Positions 1 to 7,824 of a DNA stretch of 15,538 bases are shown here, piece after piece (positions within the stretch are counted from its first letter, which is position 1; each line of letters starts with the position of its first letter). Below the pieces are notes generated by a model. It made no database searches. It saw only the letters and a program-made list of their open reading frames with translations, and was not told the origin of the DNA. Source of the DNA: Chloroflexota bacterium (GTDB taxonomy: Bacteria > Chloroflexota > Dehalococcoidia > Lucifugimonadales > Lucifugimonadaceae); assembly GCA_030831265.1 (NCBI GenBank), contig JAURLM010000129.1, positions 1 through 15,538 of the forward strand. The letters run 5' to 3'. A program made the translations under genes and the position numbers.

Positions 1-971
1 CGGAAAAACTGGCGGAAGAGCGCACATACACGCAGGTCGTCACGCTGACCGACCGCATGGACTACGTGTCCTCGATGCTGTCCAACCAGGCATATATGAT
101 CGCCGTGGAAAAGCTGTGCGGCATTGAGCCAGAACCCCGCGGTGTCTGGTTGCGCATGATTGCCGCTGAACTGCAACGAATTGCCAGTCACATGGTGGCA
201 ATCGGCTTCTTGTTGCAGGACCTTGGTTCGTGGGGTACGCCGCTCACGTATGCCATGCGTGAACGAGAGTCAATTCTCTCTATGTTCGAGATGCTTTGCG
301 GCGCACGCATAACAAACTCGTACCTCAGGCCCGGTGGCGTATTTATGGACGCTCCGAAGGAATTCGAGCCTGCACTTCGTTCCTTCTTGAAAACGCTTCC
401 CCACCGTGTCGATGAGCTTGAGGATTATCTGACCGGAAACGAGATCATCTTCGCTCGTACAAAGGGTGTGGCTGTGTTGACACCTGAAACGGCGATCAAC
501 GCATCTATCACCGGGCCGATGCTGCGTGCGTCCGGTGTTGACTGGGACCTGCGACACCGCGACACGTATGAGTACTACGACCGAGTGACGTTCAACCGGC
601 CTCTGCACAAAGCCGGGGATAACTTTGCACGGTACTGGGTGCGTATCCAGGAAGTACGTGAGAGCATCAAGATTGTTGAGCAGTGCTTGGACCAGATGGA
701 GCCGGGGCCTGTACGTCCGAAGCACGATGATGTTCCGTTCCTTGTCAGACCGCCAGTTGGAGATGCTTACGGTGCCATTGAGGGCTCAAAGGGCGAGCTG
801 GGTTTCTATCTCGTGTCTGACGGAGGAATATCTCCTTACCGCTGCCACGTGCGCGCACCTTCGCTGATCAACTTGACACTGCTTCGAGAGATGCTCGTCG
901 GCACCCTGATGGGTGACCTGTTTGTAAGCTTTGGTAGCGTTGACCTGAACATGGGTGAGGTGGACCGGTGA
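1..971 (+). CDS. nuoD: NADH-quinone oxidoreductase subunit D (49 kDa subunit), 5' truncated
   Basis: This is the C-terminal part of the 49-kDa subunit of complex I, which with NuoB forms the quinone-reduction chamber in the peripheral arm. The reading frame is already open at base 3 (EKLAEERTYTQVVTLTDRMDY), so the ATG at 57 is internal and roughly the first 70-80 residues lie outside the window. Family hallmarks are visible: RMDY at 54-65, whose Tyr aligns with the quinone-contacting Tyr of Thermus Nqo4 (Tyr87) and Yarrowia NUCM (Tyr144); AVEKLCGIE; a NELSRIASH-like stretch (AAELQRIASHMV); RERE; YLRPGGV; LRASGVDWDLR; KGELGFYLVSDGG; RAPS; and the C-terminal MGEVDR typical of the family. The stop codon overlaps the GTG start of nuoH by four bases, so the two are probably translationally coupled. 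nuoC, nuoB and nuoA would be expected upstream, outside the window. Confidence 0.97.
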   Translation, partial: EKLAEERTYTQVVTLTDRMDYVSSMLSNQAYMIAVEKLCGIEPEPRGVWLRMIAAELQRIASHMVAIGFLLQDLGSWGTPLTYAMRERESILSMFEMLCGARITNSYLRPGGVFMDAPKEFEPALRSFLKTLPHRVDELEDYLTGNEIIFARTKGVAVLTPETAINASITGPMLRASGVDWDLRHRDTYEYYDRVTFNRPLHKAGDNFARYWVRIQEVRESIKIVEQCLDQMEPGPVRPKHDDVPFLVRPPVGDAYGAIEGSKGELGFYLVSDGGISPYRCHVRAPSLINLTLLREMLVGTLMGDLFVSFGSVDLNMGEVDR

Positions 972-2245
972 CCGACGGTTTCCTCGACAATTCACTGTTC
1001 CGAAACATCTACTGCTACATCGCGGGTGGAAGTGACGGCTGTGCTGTGCGCGGCTACGACGCAGGTTTCCTGCCGAGCGGGCTGGAATGGCTCGCATTTG
1101 CGATTACCGCGTTTGTACTGGCAAACATATTCATCAACGGTGCACTGGGGGGCGTCCTTGCCCTCATCTGGGGCGAGCGCAGAATTCTTGCGCGGTTCCA
1201 GAACCGAGTTGGACCGAACCGATGGGGACCGATGGGTTCCCTGACGTCTGTTGCAGATGCCATCAAGACAATGTTTAAGGAAGACATCGTCCCTGACCAG
1301 GCAGACCGATTCCTGTTCAACCTCGCTCCGGTCATCATGGTGGTTCCGGTGCTGCTCGTGTTCGCTGTCATTCCTGTCGGAATCGGCACGGTAGTAGCTG
1401 ACATTAACGTTGGGTTGTTGTTCGTAATCGCTGTCACATCCGCCAGTGGCCTTGCTATCGCCATGGCTGCATGGTCATCATCAAACCGCATCGCCATTTT
1501 CTCTGGTTTACGTGCCGTAGCGCTGCTGGTCAGCTACGAAATACCGATGGCCCTGTCACTTGTTGGTGTGCTGATGATCACGGGCACGCTGTCCATGAGT
1601 GGGACAATTGCGGCGCAGGACATTCCGTTCATCATTGTCCAGCCGCTGGGTTTCCTCGTGTTCTTCCTTGCGTCACTGGCAGAAATGAGCCGTACACCGT
1701 TTGACCTGACAGAAGCCGAATCAGAACTGGCGGCAGGTCACCTGAACGACTACTCAAGTATGAAATTCGGTGTTTTGTTCCTTGCTGAATGGGCCGCTAC
1801 TATCGCTGGTGCGGCAATCATCACTACAGTCTTCCTTTCAGGATGGCGAGGATTCGAGCCAATTCCGTCTCATCTGTGGTTTGCAGGGAAGGTTGTGGCC
1901 GTACTGTTCGTGATTATCTGGATTCGAGCAACGTGGCCCCGCTTGCGTATCGACCAGGTCCTGAACCTTGCATGGAAAGGCCTGTTCGAACTGACGATGA
2001 TCAACCTGATTGTCACAGCAATCTTGACCGCTGCCATGTCAGACCTTGAAGCGGACGGGTCAATGTTCAGCAGGGGAGAGCTGCTAATCATGGCGGCTGT
2101 TAACTGGATCGTGTTCTTCCCTTCGGTTTACCTGATCGGCAAACTGCTGGCGGCCAAGCCGTACAACAAGGATGGAAGCGAAGACTTGCCGGATTACCCG
2201 GTTGCCACTGAGCAAGATGCAGCTCTGGAAGGAGCGGCGGACTAA
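968..2245 (+). CDS. nuoH: NADH-quinone oxidoreductase subunit H (membrane, quinone-channel subunit)
   Basis: NuoH (ND1) joins the peripheral and membrane arms and lines the quinone tunnel. The 425 residues are strongly hydrophobic with about nine membrane segments. Signature stretches are GERRILARFQNRVGPNRWGP (residues 69-88), LVSYEIPMAL (187-196), and AEMSRTPFDLTEAESELAAG (238-257) followed by YSSMKF and FLAEW; the acidic residues here belong to the conserved loop near the quinone entry. It starts at GTG 968 inside the nuoD stop (GTGA), with a good ribosome site GAGGTGGA at 957-964. It is longer than E. coli NuoH (325 aa): there is a hydrophilic N-terminal extension of about 35 residues containing two Cys (16 and 25), and a charged C-terminal tail after a final membrane segment (about 371-394). 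The AGHLNDYSS stretch replaces the more usual AGYHTEYSS. It lies directly after nuoD, where many operons carry nuoE, nuoF and nuoG. Confidence 0.96.
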   Translation: MTDGFLDNSLFRNIYCYIAGGSDGCAVRGYDAGFLPSGLEWLAFAITAFVLANIFINGALGGVLALIWGERRILARFQNRVGPNRWGPMGSLTSVADAIKTMFKEDIVPDQADRFLFNLAPVIMVVPVLLVFAVIPVGIGTVVADINVGLLFVIAVTSASGLAIAMAAWSSSNRIAIFSGLRAVALLVSYEIPMALSLVGVLMITGTLSMSGTIAAQDIPFIIVQPLGFLVFFLASLAEMSRTPFDLTEAESELAAGHLNDYSSMKFGVLFLAEWAATIAGAAIITTVFLSGWRGFEPIPSHLWFAGKVVAVLFVIIWIRATWPRLRIDQVLNLAWKGLFELTMINLIVTAILTAAMSDLEADGSMFSRGELLIMAAVNWIVFFPSVYLIGKLLAAKPYNKDGSEDLPDYPVATEQDAALEGAAD

Positions 2246-2916
2246 TGCCAGGACAGGGATTGCTCAAAGGCCTTGGCGTGACGATGAAAAACTTCGTTCG
2301 CTCCTCGCACACCGTCCAGTACCCGGATCGCAGGGTCTGGCTGCTAAAGGCTGCAAAACACGCCGGGGTAAACCCAATCAAGTTCATCACGAGCAACCCT
2401 CGTGAGGGACTCAAGGCACTCATGTTCATGGGGAGCATTCCTGTTCGCATCGAACAGGCGACCCGCTTCCGCGGTAATGAGTTCACGTGGTTCGAAGACC
2501 GCTGCACTGGTTGTGCGAGCTGCGCTAAATACTGCCCGCTTGGCATCATCAAGATCGTCACTCACCCCGGTGGAATAGATGTACAGGAAGGCGAAAGCTA
2601 CGGCATCGATGTATTTGATATCGACACCGGTCGATGCATGTTCTGTGGTCTATGTGTTGAGGCATGCCCGTACGACGCCCTCCACATGGGAAGCCAGTTT
2701 GAGCGCGGCAACTATGAGCGCCAAAACCTCGTAATTGACGTCGATCAGCTTCGCAGCAACCTGAAACGCCCTTCAAGCTGGTATCGACCGCAGTTTGAAG
2801 AGCGAGAATTCAACCCGTTCAAGGGTGAAGGCATTGACGATTACCATGACGCAGGTCGGCACGAACAGCCGTCCGCGGACGAAGTTAAACAACGCTGGGT
2901 GGATAACCGCAATTGA
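2245..2916 (+). CDS. nuoI: NADH-quinone oxidoreductase subunit I (two [4Fe-4S] ferredoxin-like)
   Basis: NuoI (TYKY) carries clusters N6a and N6b, passing electrons to NuoB and the quinone. Two CxxCxxCxxxCP motifs are seen: Cys 87/90/93/97 (CTGCASCAKYCPLG) and Cys 131/134/137/141 (CMFCGLCVEACPYDAL). The start ATG 2245 shares one base with the nuoH stop (TAATG) and is preceded by a purine-rich ribosome site (GGAAGGAG). At 223 aa it is longer than E. coli NuoI (180 aa). An N-terminal stretch of about 80 residues includes an amphipathic part and MFMGSIPVRIEQATRFRG, equivalent to the usual region before the first cluster. The C-terminal tail after residue 150 is hydrophilic and rich in Asp, Glu and Arg. 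In complexes without NuoEFG this surface would be a plausible docking site for another electron donor, but that is inference. Confidence 0.97.
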   Translation: MPGQGLLKGLGVTMKNFVRSSHTVQYPDRRVWLLKAAKHAGVNPIKFITSNPREGLKALMFMGSIPVRIEQATRFRGNEFTWFEDRCTGCASCAKYCPLGIIKIVTHPGGIDVQEGESYGIDVFDIDTGRCMFCGLCVEACPYDALHMGSQFERGNYERQNLVIDVDQLRSNLKRPSSWYRPQFEEREFNPFKGEGIDDYHDAGRHEQPSADEVKQRWVDNRN

Positions 2917-3593
2917 ACGACGCCTTCACAGCATCTGGAATAGTCTCGGCAGCCTTCTGGCTGACGTCACTGCTGACCATAGCGGCGGCCATCATGGTCG
3001 TCACGCTGCATGACATCTTCAAAGCGGCAGTGTTCCTCGCGCTCAGCTTCGTTGGTGTCGCGGTGATTTTCTTCTTGTTGAACGCTGAGTTTGTCGGCGT
3101 TGTTCAGATACTTGTGTACGTGGGTGCCGTCTCAATTCTGATAGCGTTCTCGATCATGATGATCTCGGACGTGTCGCACGGCAGTCAGCCCAATCGTGGC
3201 CGATACGTCGCCGTGACAGTTTCAGCGCTCGTTCTCGCCGCAATAGCGGTTGTTGCCTACAACACGAACTGGACACTCAACTCATCACTGGAAGATCCCA
3301 ACGCCATTGCCGGTCTAACCGGGCAGTTCCTGGAAGAAGAATATGCATCCGGTGACGGCAGGATCGTGGACCTTTATGCAGGTGACACAACCACCGCACC
3401 ATCGGAATGGGCACTCCAGCGAGCGCAGACAGGTGTGCTTGCTGATAGCACGCCAACCATTGGTGGGTTGCTAGTTCGTGAATTTGTCCTGCCGTTCGAA
3501 ACCATCGGCCTCGTCATCGTGGCCTCTCTCATTGGCGGACTCGCTCTCATGCGCGGTCGCAGGAATGAGCCGGAAGCGAGAGGTGGTGGCTAA
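2913..3593 (+). CDS. nuoJ: NADH-quinone oxidoreductase subunit J
   Basis: NuoJ (ND6) is a five-helix membrane subunit next to NuoK, in the coupling region of the proton-pumping arm. Segments lie at about residues 11-31, 38-57, 61-84, 98-116 and 188-214. The third contains ILVYVGAVSILIAFSIMMI, with the conserved Tyr-Val-Gly-Ala of the pi-bulge helix; the last is preceded by GGLLVREFVLPFETIGL, the usual family ending. The start is TTG at 2913, overlapping the nuoI stop as TTGA, with GGGTGG upstream. No ATG in this frame near this position gives a complete first helix, so TTG is preferred. It is longer than most NuoJ (226 against roughly 165-185 aa). The extra length is an acidic hydrophilic loop between helices 4 and 5 (about residues 117-185), predicted to lie on the outer face. 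Confidence 0.93.
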   Translation: MNDAFTASGIVSAAFWLTSLLTIAAAIMVVTLHDIFKAAVFLALSFVGVAVIFFLLNAEFVGVVQILVYVGAVSILIAFSIMMISDVSHGSQPNRGRYVAVTVSALVLAAIAVVAYNTNWTLNSSLEDPNAIAGLTGQFLEEEYASGDGRIVDLYAGDTTTAPSEWALQRAQTGVLADSTPTIGGLLVREFVLPFETIGLVIVASLIGGLALMRGRRNEPEARGGG

Positions 3594-3944
3594 ATGACCC
3601 TCGAACACGTCCTGCTGGTTTCCGGAATCATCTTTGCAATTGGGCTGTACGGAGTGTTGTCACGCCGGAACACCATATCTCTTTTGATGTCGCTTGAGCT
3701 CATGTTCAACGCCGTGGTCATTGCCGCTGTTGCATTCTCCCGCTTCACGCCTCCCGCTGGCCTTGCAGATGGTGGGATCGTCACCGCCAATGAAGTGCGA
3801 GCAGCGCTCACCGGTCATGTACTCGCCGTGTTCATCATTGCTGTTGCAGCAGCAGAATCTGCACTGGCGCTGGCGCTTATATTTGCTCTCTACAGGACCA
3901 AAGAGACCGTTGAGATAACGGATGTAGCGGAGATGCGCAGGTAA
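3594..3944 (+). CDS. nuoK: NADH-quinone oxidoreductase subunit K
   Basis: NuoK (ND4L) is a three-helix membrane subunit carrying two buried glutamates essential for proton translocation. Both are present: Glu35 in LMSLELMFNAV (E. coli Glu36) and Glu88 in IAVAAAESALALALI (E. coli Glu72). The shift of the second by about 16 positions reveals an insertion of about 16-18 residues (about 52-69, rich in Pro, Gly and Ala) in the loop between helices 2 and 3, making the protein 116 aa instead of about 100. The ATG follows the nuoJ stop with no gap, and GAGAGGTGG is a strong ribosome site inside the nuoJ end. The C-terminus ends in a charged tail (RTKETVEITDVAEMRR). Confidence 0.96.
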   Translation: MTLEHVLLVSGIIFAIGLYGVLSRRNTISLLMSLELMFNAVVIAAVAFSRFTPPAGLADGGIVTANEVRAALTGHVLAVFIIAVAAAESALALALIFALYRTKETVEITDVAEMRR

Positions 3945-3973
3945 TCACGGAAACGTGGTCGAACTGAACAAAC

Positions 3974-4168
3974 ATGTGGATTGATTACAAAAAAGCGCCG
4001 AACTTGATGGTTGCTGAGATGTGGAAAAACCTTCTCGAAGGAGAAGGCTTGCCCGCAAAGATCTTGCCTGAGGGCGAGATCTTGGACTGGAGTGAACGGT
4101 CTGCGTTCAGAGTCATGGTCCCCAAGGGGCGTGAGCACGTGGCCGACGAGATAATCCGAAAGCTGTAA
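3974..4168 (+). CDS. small DUF2007-like protein embedded in the nuo operon
   Basis: This is a 64-residue soluble protein between nuoK and nuoL. It resembles the DUF2007 / 'putative prokaryotic signal transducing protein' family. That fold has a pattern of helix-forming residues before L-L-E-x-E-G-(I/L)-P-A, then a hydrophobic Val-Pro strand and a closing helix. Here these are MVAEMWKNLLEGEGLPAKI (about residues 12-30) and FRVMVPKGREHVADEIIRKL (about 45-64). No signal peptide, membrane helix or Cys is present. It lies 29 bases after the nuoK stop and ends 9 bases before the nuoL start, on the same strand, so it must be co-transcribed with complex I. The ribosome site is weak. Its function is unknown. 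A role in assembly or regulation of the complex is only a guess from position. The family match was made by eye, so it could be a different small alpha/beta protein. Confidence 0.75.
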   Translation: MWIDYKKAPNLMVAEMWKNLLEGEGLPAKILPEGEILDWSERSAFRVMVPKGREHVADEIIRKL

Positions 4169-4177
4169 GAGTAGAAG

Positions 4178-6226
4178 TTGTTCTCTGAATCCCTGGCATG
4201 GCTGATCATCGCACTGCCCGTCGCAGCGTTCCTGCTGAACGGGACGGTGGTGCGCGCCTTCATCGGCACCGATACACGCGTCGCCGGCTGGGTGACGATA
4301 TCTGCTGTCGCAGGGTCATTTATCCTCTCTCTGTTTGCACTGGCATCAGTGGCCAGCAAGGGCGCAGCGGTCCACGATCCTCACAACTGGCTAACGGTTC
4401 AGGGATTCGACCTGACGTTCGGAATACTGTTGGACCAGTTGACCTCAATTATGTTCGTCGTTGTCAGCGGTGTTTCCCTTGTTGTGCAGTTCTACTCGCA
4501 GCAGTACATGCATGGTGACAAGTCATACACCCGCTACTACTCGTACATGGCGCTGTTCACAGCTTCGATGCTCGGCCTGGTCAGTGCGCGTAACGTGGTT
4601 CAGCTATTTGTCTTCTGGGAACTCGTCGGTGTTTCGTCGTACCTGCTGATCGGCTTCTGGATGGAACGACCTTCTGCCGCTGCCGCTGCCAAAAAAGCGT
4701 TCCTGATGACCCGCTTCGGCGACTTCGGGTTCCTGCTGGGCATCCTTTACCTGTACTTCGTCAACCCGTCATACCTGGATATACCGACGCTGTATGAGGC
4801 TGTTGGAGCCGGTGCGATAGCCGCTGGCGTAGCCACGTGGATTTCACTTGGACTGTTCATGGGTGCCATAGGTAAGTCGGCGCAGTTCCCACTTCACTCG
4901 TGGCTTCCCGACGCTATGGAAGGTCCCACGTCTGTCTCAGCTCTTATTCACTCTGCCACCATGGTCACTGCTGGTGTGTTCCTGGTGGCGAGGTTCTTCC
5001 CACTGTTCCACGCTTCGAACATGATGGATCTTGTCGTGCTGATCGGTGGTGTCACCGCTGTGTTCGCAGCTTCGATGGGACTGGTCGCCAACGACATCAA
5101 GCGAGTGCTTGCATATTCCACAATCAGCCAACTTGGTTACATGGTGATGGCGCTCGGTCTTGGCGCGTACGCCCCGGCACTGTTCCATCTTTTCACGCAC
5201 GCCTTCTTCAAAGCCGGGTTGTTCCTGGGTTCAGGTTCAGTCCACCATGCCTCCGGTACGTTCAACATGAAGTACATGGGCGGTCTTCGGAAGAACATGC
5301 CGTGGACCTACTGGACGATGGTGATAGGCAGCCTTTCGCTTGCGGGGATCTTCCCGTTCTCAGGGTTCTGGTCCAAGGACGAATTGCTGGCCAGTGCTTT
5401 TGAGCGCGGTTCAACTATTGGATGGGTAGCGCTGATTCTTGGCCTGACCGCCGCGCTTATGACGGCGTTCTACATGTTCCGTGCCATCTTCCTCACGTTC
5501 CACGGCGAATACAAGGGTGGAGCAGAGGCTGAGGCCGAGGACGCTAAGAAGAACAATCTTCCAATGCCGGTAGGACTGGGGCACACTCACAGGCAGGAAT
5601 CACCCTGGGTGATGGTCGCTCCGCTGGTTGTTCTGGCCTCGCTCGCTATTGTGATTGGCTTCCTCGTAAACCCGTTGTTTGACCTTGGCCCTATCAAGAA
5701 ACACTCGTTTGCCACGTTTGTGACAGAACGTAACGTGAACGTGTTTACCGGTGGTCACGGTGAAGAAGCAGTAGATGACGGCCATGCAGAAACGAGTCAC
5801 CTGCCGGACGCTGTCGAGGCCGGCGCAGCCCCGGAATTCTCTCTACCAACGGCAGTGATATCAACTGTCCTGGCAGTGGGAGGCATCCTGCTTGCCTACT
5901 CGATGTACATAACCGGTTCAGTATCTCCCGCGGCTATGGGTAGGCGACTGCCCACCGTTCATAAACTGCTTTTCCGCAAGTATTACTTCGACGAACTCTA
6001 TGAAGATCGACTCGTGATTCGCGTGTTCTATGCAAGAGTAGTTCGATTCTTCGCGTGGTTCGACGTGTCGTGGATCGATAACGTGAATGTCCAACTCTCG
6101 AAACTGACTGCGAACGTAGGGCGAGGCCTCGCAAACGTCCAGAGCGGTCAGACACAGACTTATGCCGCGATTATGGCGATCGGCGTTGTTGCCGCTCTGC
6201 TCGCGTTGCTGGTGTGGGGGAACTAG
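4178..6226 (+). CDS. nuoL: NADH-quinone oxidoreductase subunit L (antiporter-like)
   Basis: NuoL (ND5) is the distal antiporter-like proton pump of complex I. Conserved residues are in place with an offset of about four from E. coli: Glu148 in FVFWELVGVSSYLL, Lys233 in GKSAQFPLHSWLPDAMEGPT, and His258 in LIHSATMVTAGV. Further on are DIKRVLAYSTISQLGYM, FHLFTHAFFKAGLFL (His337, His341) and FSGFWSKDE (Lys400). The start is TTG 4178: the frame is closed by TAG at 4172-4174, and no ATG follows before the first helix. It has 682 aa against 613 in E. coli. Extra length comes from an acidic loop at about 445-475 (ending in HTHRQESPW) and a His- and acid-rich loop at about 505-552. The C-terminus (about 590-682) contains the long lateral helix region and a final membrane segment. 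The 53-base gap to nuoM is the largest inside the nuo cluster. Confidence 0.96.
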   Translation: MFSESLAWLIIALPVAAFLLNGTVVRAFIGTDTRVAGWVTISAVAGSFILSLFALASVASKGAAVHDPHNWLTVQGFDLTFGILLDQLTSIMFVVVSGVSLVVQFYSQQYMHGDKSYTRYYSYMALFTASMLGLVSARNVVQLFVFWELVGVSSYLLIGFWMERPSAAAAAKKAFLMTRFGDFGFLLGILYLYFVNPSYLDIPTLYEAVGAGAIAAGVATWISLGLFMGAIGKSAQFPLHSWLPDAMEGPTSVSALIHSATMVTAGVFLVARFFPLFHASNMMDLVVLIGGVTAVFAASMGLVANDIKRVLAYSTISQLGYMVMALGLGAYAPALFHLFTHAFFKAGLFLGSGSVHHASGTFNMKYMGGLRKNMPWTYWTMVIGSLSLAGIFPFSGFWSKDELLASAFERGSTIGWVALILGLTAALMTAFYMFRAIFLTFHGEYKGGAEAEAEDAKKNNLPMPVGLGHTHRQESPWVMVAPLVVLASLAIVIGFLVNPLFDLGPIKKHSFATFVTERNVNVFTGGHGEEAVDDGHAETSHLPDAVEAGAAPEFSLPTAVISTVLAVGGILLAYSMYITGSVSPAAMGRRLPTVHKLLFRKYYFDELYEDRLVIRVFYARVVRFFAWFDVSWIDNVNVQLSKLTANVGRGLANVQSGQTQTYAAIMAIGVVAALLALLVWGN

Positions 6227-6229
6227 AGA

Positions 6230-6280
6230 GTGATTTCTAAGCACGGACAACCAGTGATGCCTGAGGTGGTACGCAACTGA
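6230..6280 (+). other. possible 16-codon coupling mini-ORF before nuoM
   Basis: The gap between nuoL and nuoM can be read as a short frame starting at GTG 6230. It encodes a 16-residue peptide ending MPEVVRN, and its stop TGA (6278-6280) overlaps the nuoM ATG as TGATG. A purine-rich GGGGGAA at 6216-6222 is suitably spaced before the GTG. The junction would then have the same one-base overlap seen at nuoM-nuoN and sdhA-sdhB, and could deliver terminating ribosomes to nuoM. nuoM also has its own GAGGTGG at 6263-6269. The frame is short enough to be chance. Confidence 0.22.
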
Positions 6281-7824
6281 TGTTCAACGGTTTGCTTACC
6301 GTCACAGTTTTCCTCCCGGCCGTAGCAGCGGTCGTTATCGCGCTGACCCTGAAAAACAAACAGGCAGTTCGATGGAGCGCAATTGGCGTAGCAACAGTCA
6401 CGCTGCTCCTTTCGATCATCGTATTCGTATCGTATGACCGGACAGTTGGCGGCGTGCAGTTTGTTGATCAGATCACAGGATGGATCCCTGTTGACGCTTT
6501 GCGGGCCCAGTACCTGCTAGGTGTCGATGGCCTGAGCGCCCCTCTCGTGCTTCTCACCGGATTCCTGGGCATGGCTGCGGCGTTTGGTTCGTGGCGTGTT
6601 GAGCACCGGATAAAAGAGTATTTCTTCTGGTTGTTGATGCTGGAATCGGCAGTGATGGGTGTGTTCGTCTCCCTCGACCTACTGCTGTTCTTTGTCTTCT
6701 TCGAGTTTGAACTCATCCCGATGTACATGCTCATCTCGATCTGGGGTTCAGGACGTCCAAAATACTCCGCAATGAAGTTCGTGCTGTTCACCCTCTTCGG
6801 TGGCGCCTTCATGCTGGTGGGAATACTTGCACTCTTCCTCTCGCAAGGCGTTGGAACATTTGCGATGGTCTCGATACCTGAAGCAGGTATCGTTGGTATT
6901 CCAGATCTGATTGCCGGTGTAGACCTCATCGCTCCAGCAGCCCTGATCTTCAGCTTCTTCCTGGTTGCATTTGCCGTTAAGCTGCCGCTGTGGCCGCTGC
7001 ACAACTGGCTGCCGGATGCTCACACTGACGCACCGACGGCCGTGTCTGTGATGCTTGCCGGTGTTCTGTTGAAGATGGCCGGTTATGGCCTTCTGCGCAT
7101 CAATCTGGGCTTCTTCCAGGAGACGAAGGGATTCACCATCCACGATGCTGCGGGGTTCCTTTCAGTTCTTGCTGTAATAAGCGTGATTTACGGTGCGATA
7201 GTCACGATTCAGCAGACTGATATGAAACGTCTCATTGCGTACAGTTCGGTGTCTCACATGGGATTTGTGATGCTGGGTGTCGCCGCTGTCGGCAGTTCCG
7301 CAGACAAGCTTTCGCAGGCCGGGTTGAACGGGGCCGCACTGCAGATGTTCACCCACGGCACGATTACAGGACTTGCGTTCCTGATGGTCGGCCTTACCTA
7401 CGAACGCACGCATTCTCGCCACATTCCACATCTTGGTGGGTTGGCACGTAAGATGCCGCTAATCGCAATTTTCTTCATCATCGCCGGGTTCGGATCCTTG
7501 GGATTGCCATCACTTTCCGGGTTCGTCGCCGAGATCACGATATTCCTGGGTACATTCCCGGTCTGGCCATGGGCAACTGGCATCGCAGCATTTGGTGTCG
7601 TCCTGGCTGCGGGGTACACGTTGTGGATGGTCCAGCGCACGTTCTTCGGACCCGGTCCCCAGGCTGGTGGAATGTCCGAGGAGAGCTATGAAAAGCTCAC
7701 TGACGCCAACTGGGTAGACATGATTGCCGTTATGGCGCTGACTATTCCGATTTTTGTAGTCGGCATATGGCCGTCCGTTATTACTGACACATTCAAACTG
7801 GGAATCGAGGCAGCGATCCGCTGA
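6280..7824 (+). CDS. nuoM: NADH-quinone oxidoreductase subunit M (antiporter-like)
   Basis: NuoM (ND4) is the middle antiporter-like subunit of the membrane arm and pumps protons through a Glu/Lys relay. The key residues fall at the same numbers as in E. coli: Glu144 in FFEFELIPMYMLI, Lys234 in FAVKLPLWPLHNWLPDAHTD, and Lys265 in GVLLKMAGYGLLR. Other family marks are KRLIAYSSVSHMGFVMLG and MFTHGTITGLAFLMVG. At 514 aa it is normal for the family (E. coli 509). The start ATG 6280 has GAGGTGG about ten bases upstream and gives a complete first helix. The stop shares one base with nuoN (TGATG), which suggests coupled translation. Nothing is missing or broken. Confidence 0.97.
   Translation: MFNGLLTVTVFLPAVAAVVIALTLKNKQAVRWSAIGVATVTLLLSIIVFVSYDRTVGGVQFVDQITGWIPVDALRAQYLLGVDGLSAPLVLLTGFLGMAAAFGSWRVEHRIKEYFFWLLMLESAVMGVFVSLDLLLFFVFFEFELIPMYMLISIWGSGRPKYSAMKFVLFTLFGGAFMLVGILALFLSQGVGTFAMVSIPEAGIVGIPDLIAGVDLIAPAALIFSFFLVAFAVKLPLWPLHNWLPDAHTDAPTAVSVMLAGVLLKMAGYGLLRINLGFFQETKGFTIHDAAGFLSVLAVISVIYGAIVTIQQTDMKRLIAYSSVSHMGFVMLGVAAVGSSADKLSQAGLNGAALQMFTHGTITGLAFLMVGLTYERTHSRHIPHLGGLARKMPLIAIFFIIAGFGSLGLPSLSGFVAEITIFLGTFPVWPWATGIAAFGVVLAAGYTLWMVQRTFFGPGPQAGGMSEESYEKLTDANWVDMIAVMALTIPIFVVGIWPSVITDTFKLGIEAAIR

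Noticed and set aside
1054..1497. Long minus-strand frame opposite nuoH (147 codons)
   Set aside because: It lies wholly inside a well-conserved nuoH on the other strand, has no recognisable domain, and is best explained by codon bias of the real gene. The same applies to the other minus-strand frames over nuo and sdh genes.
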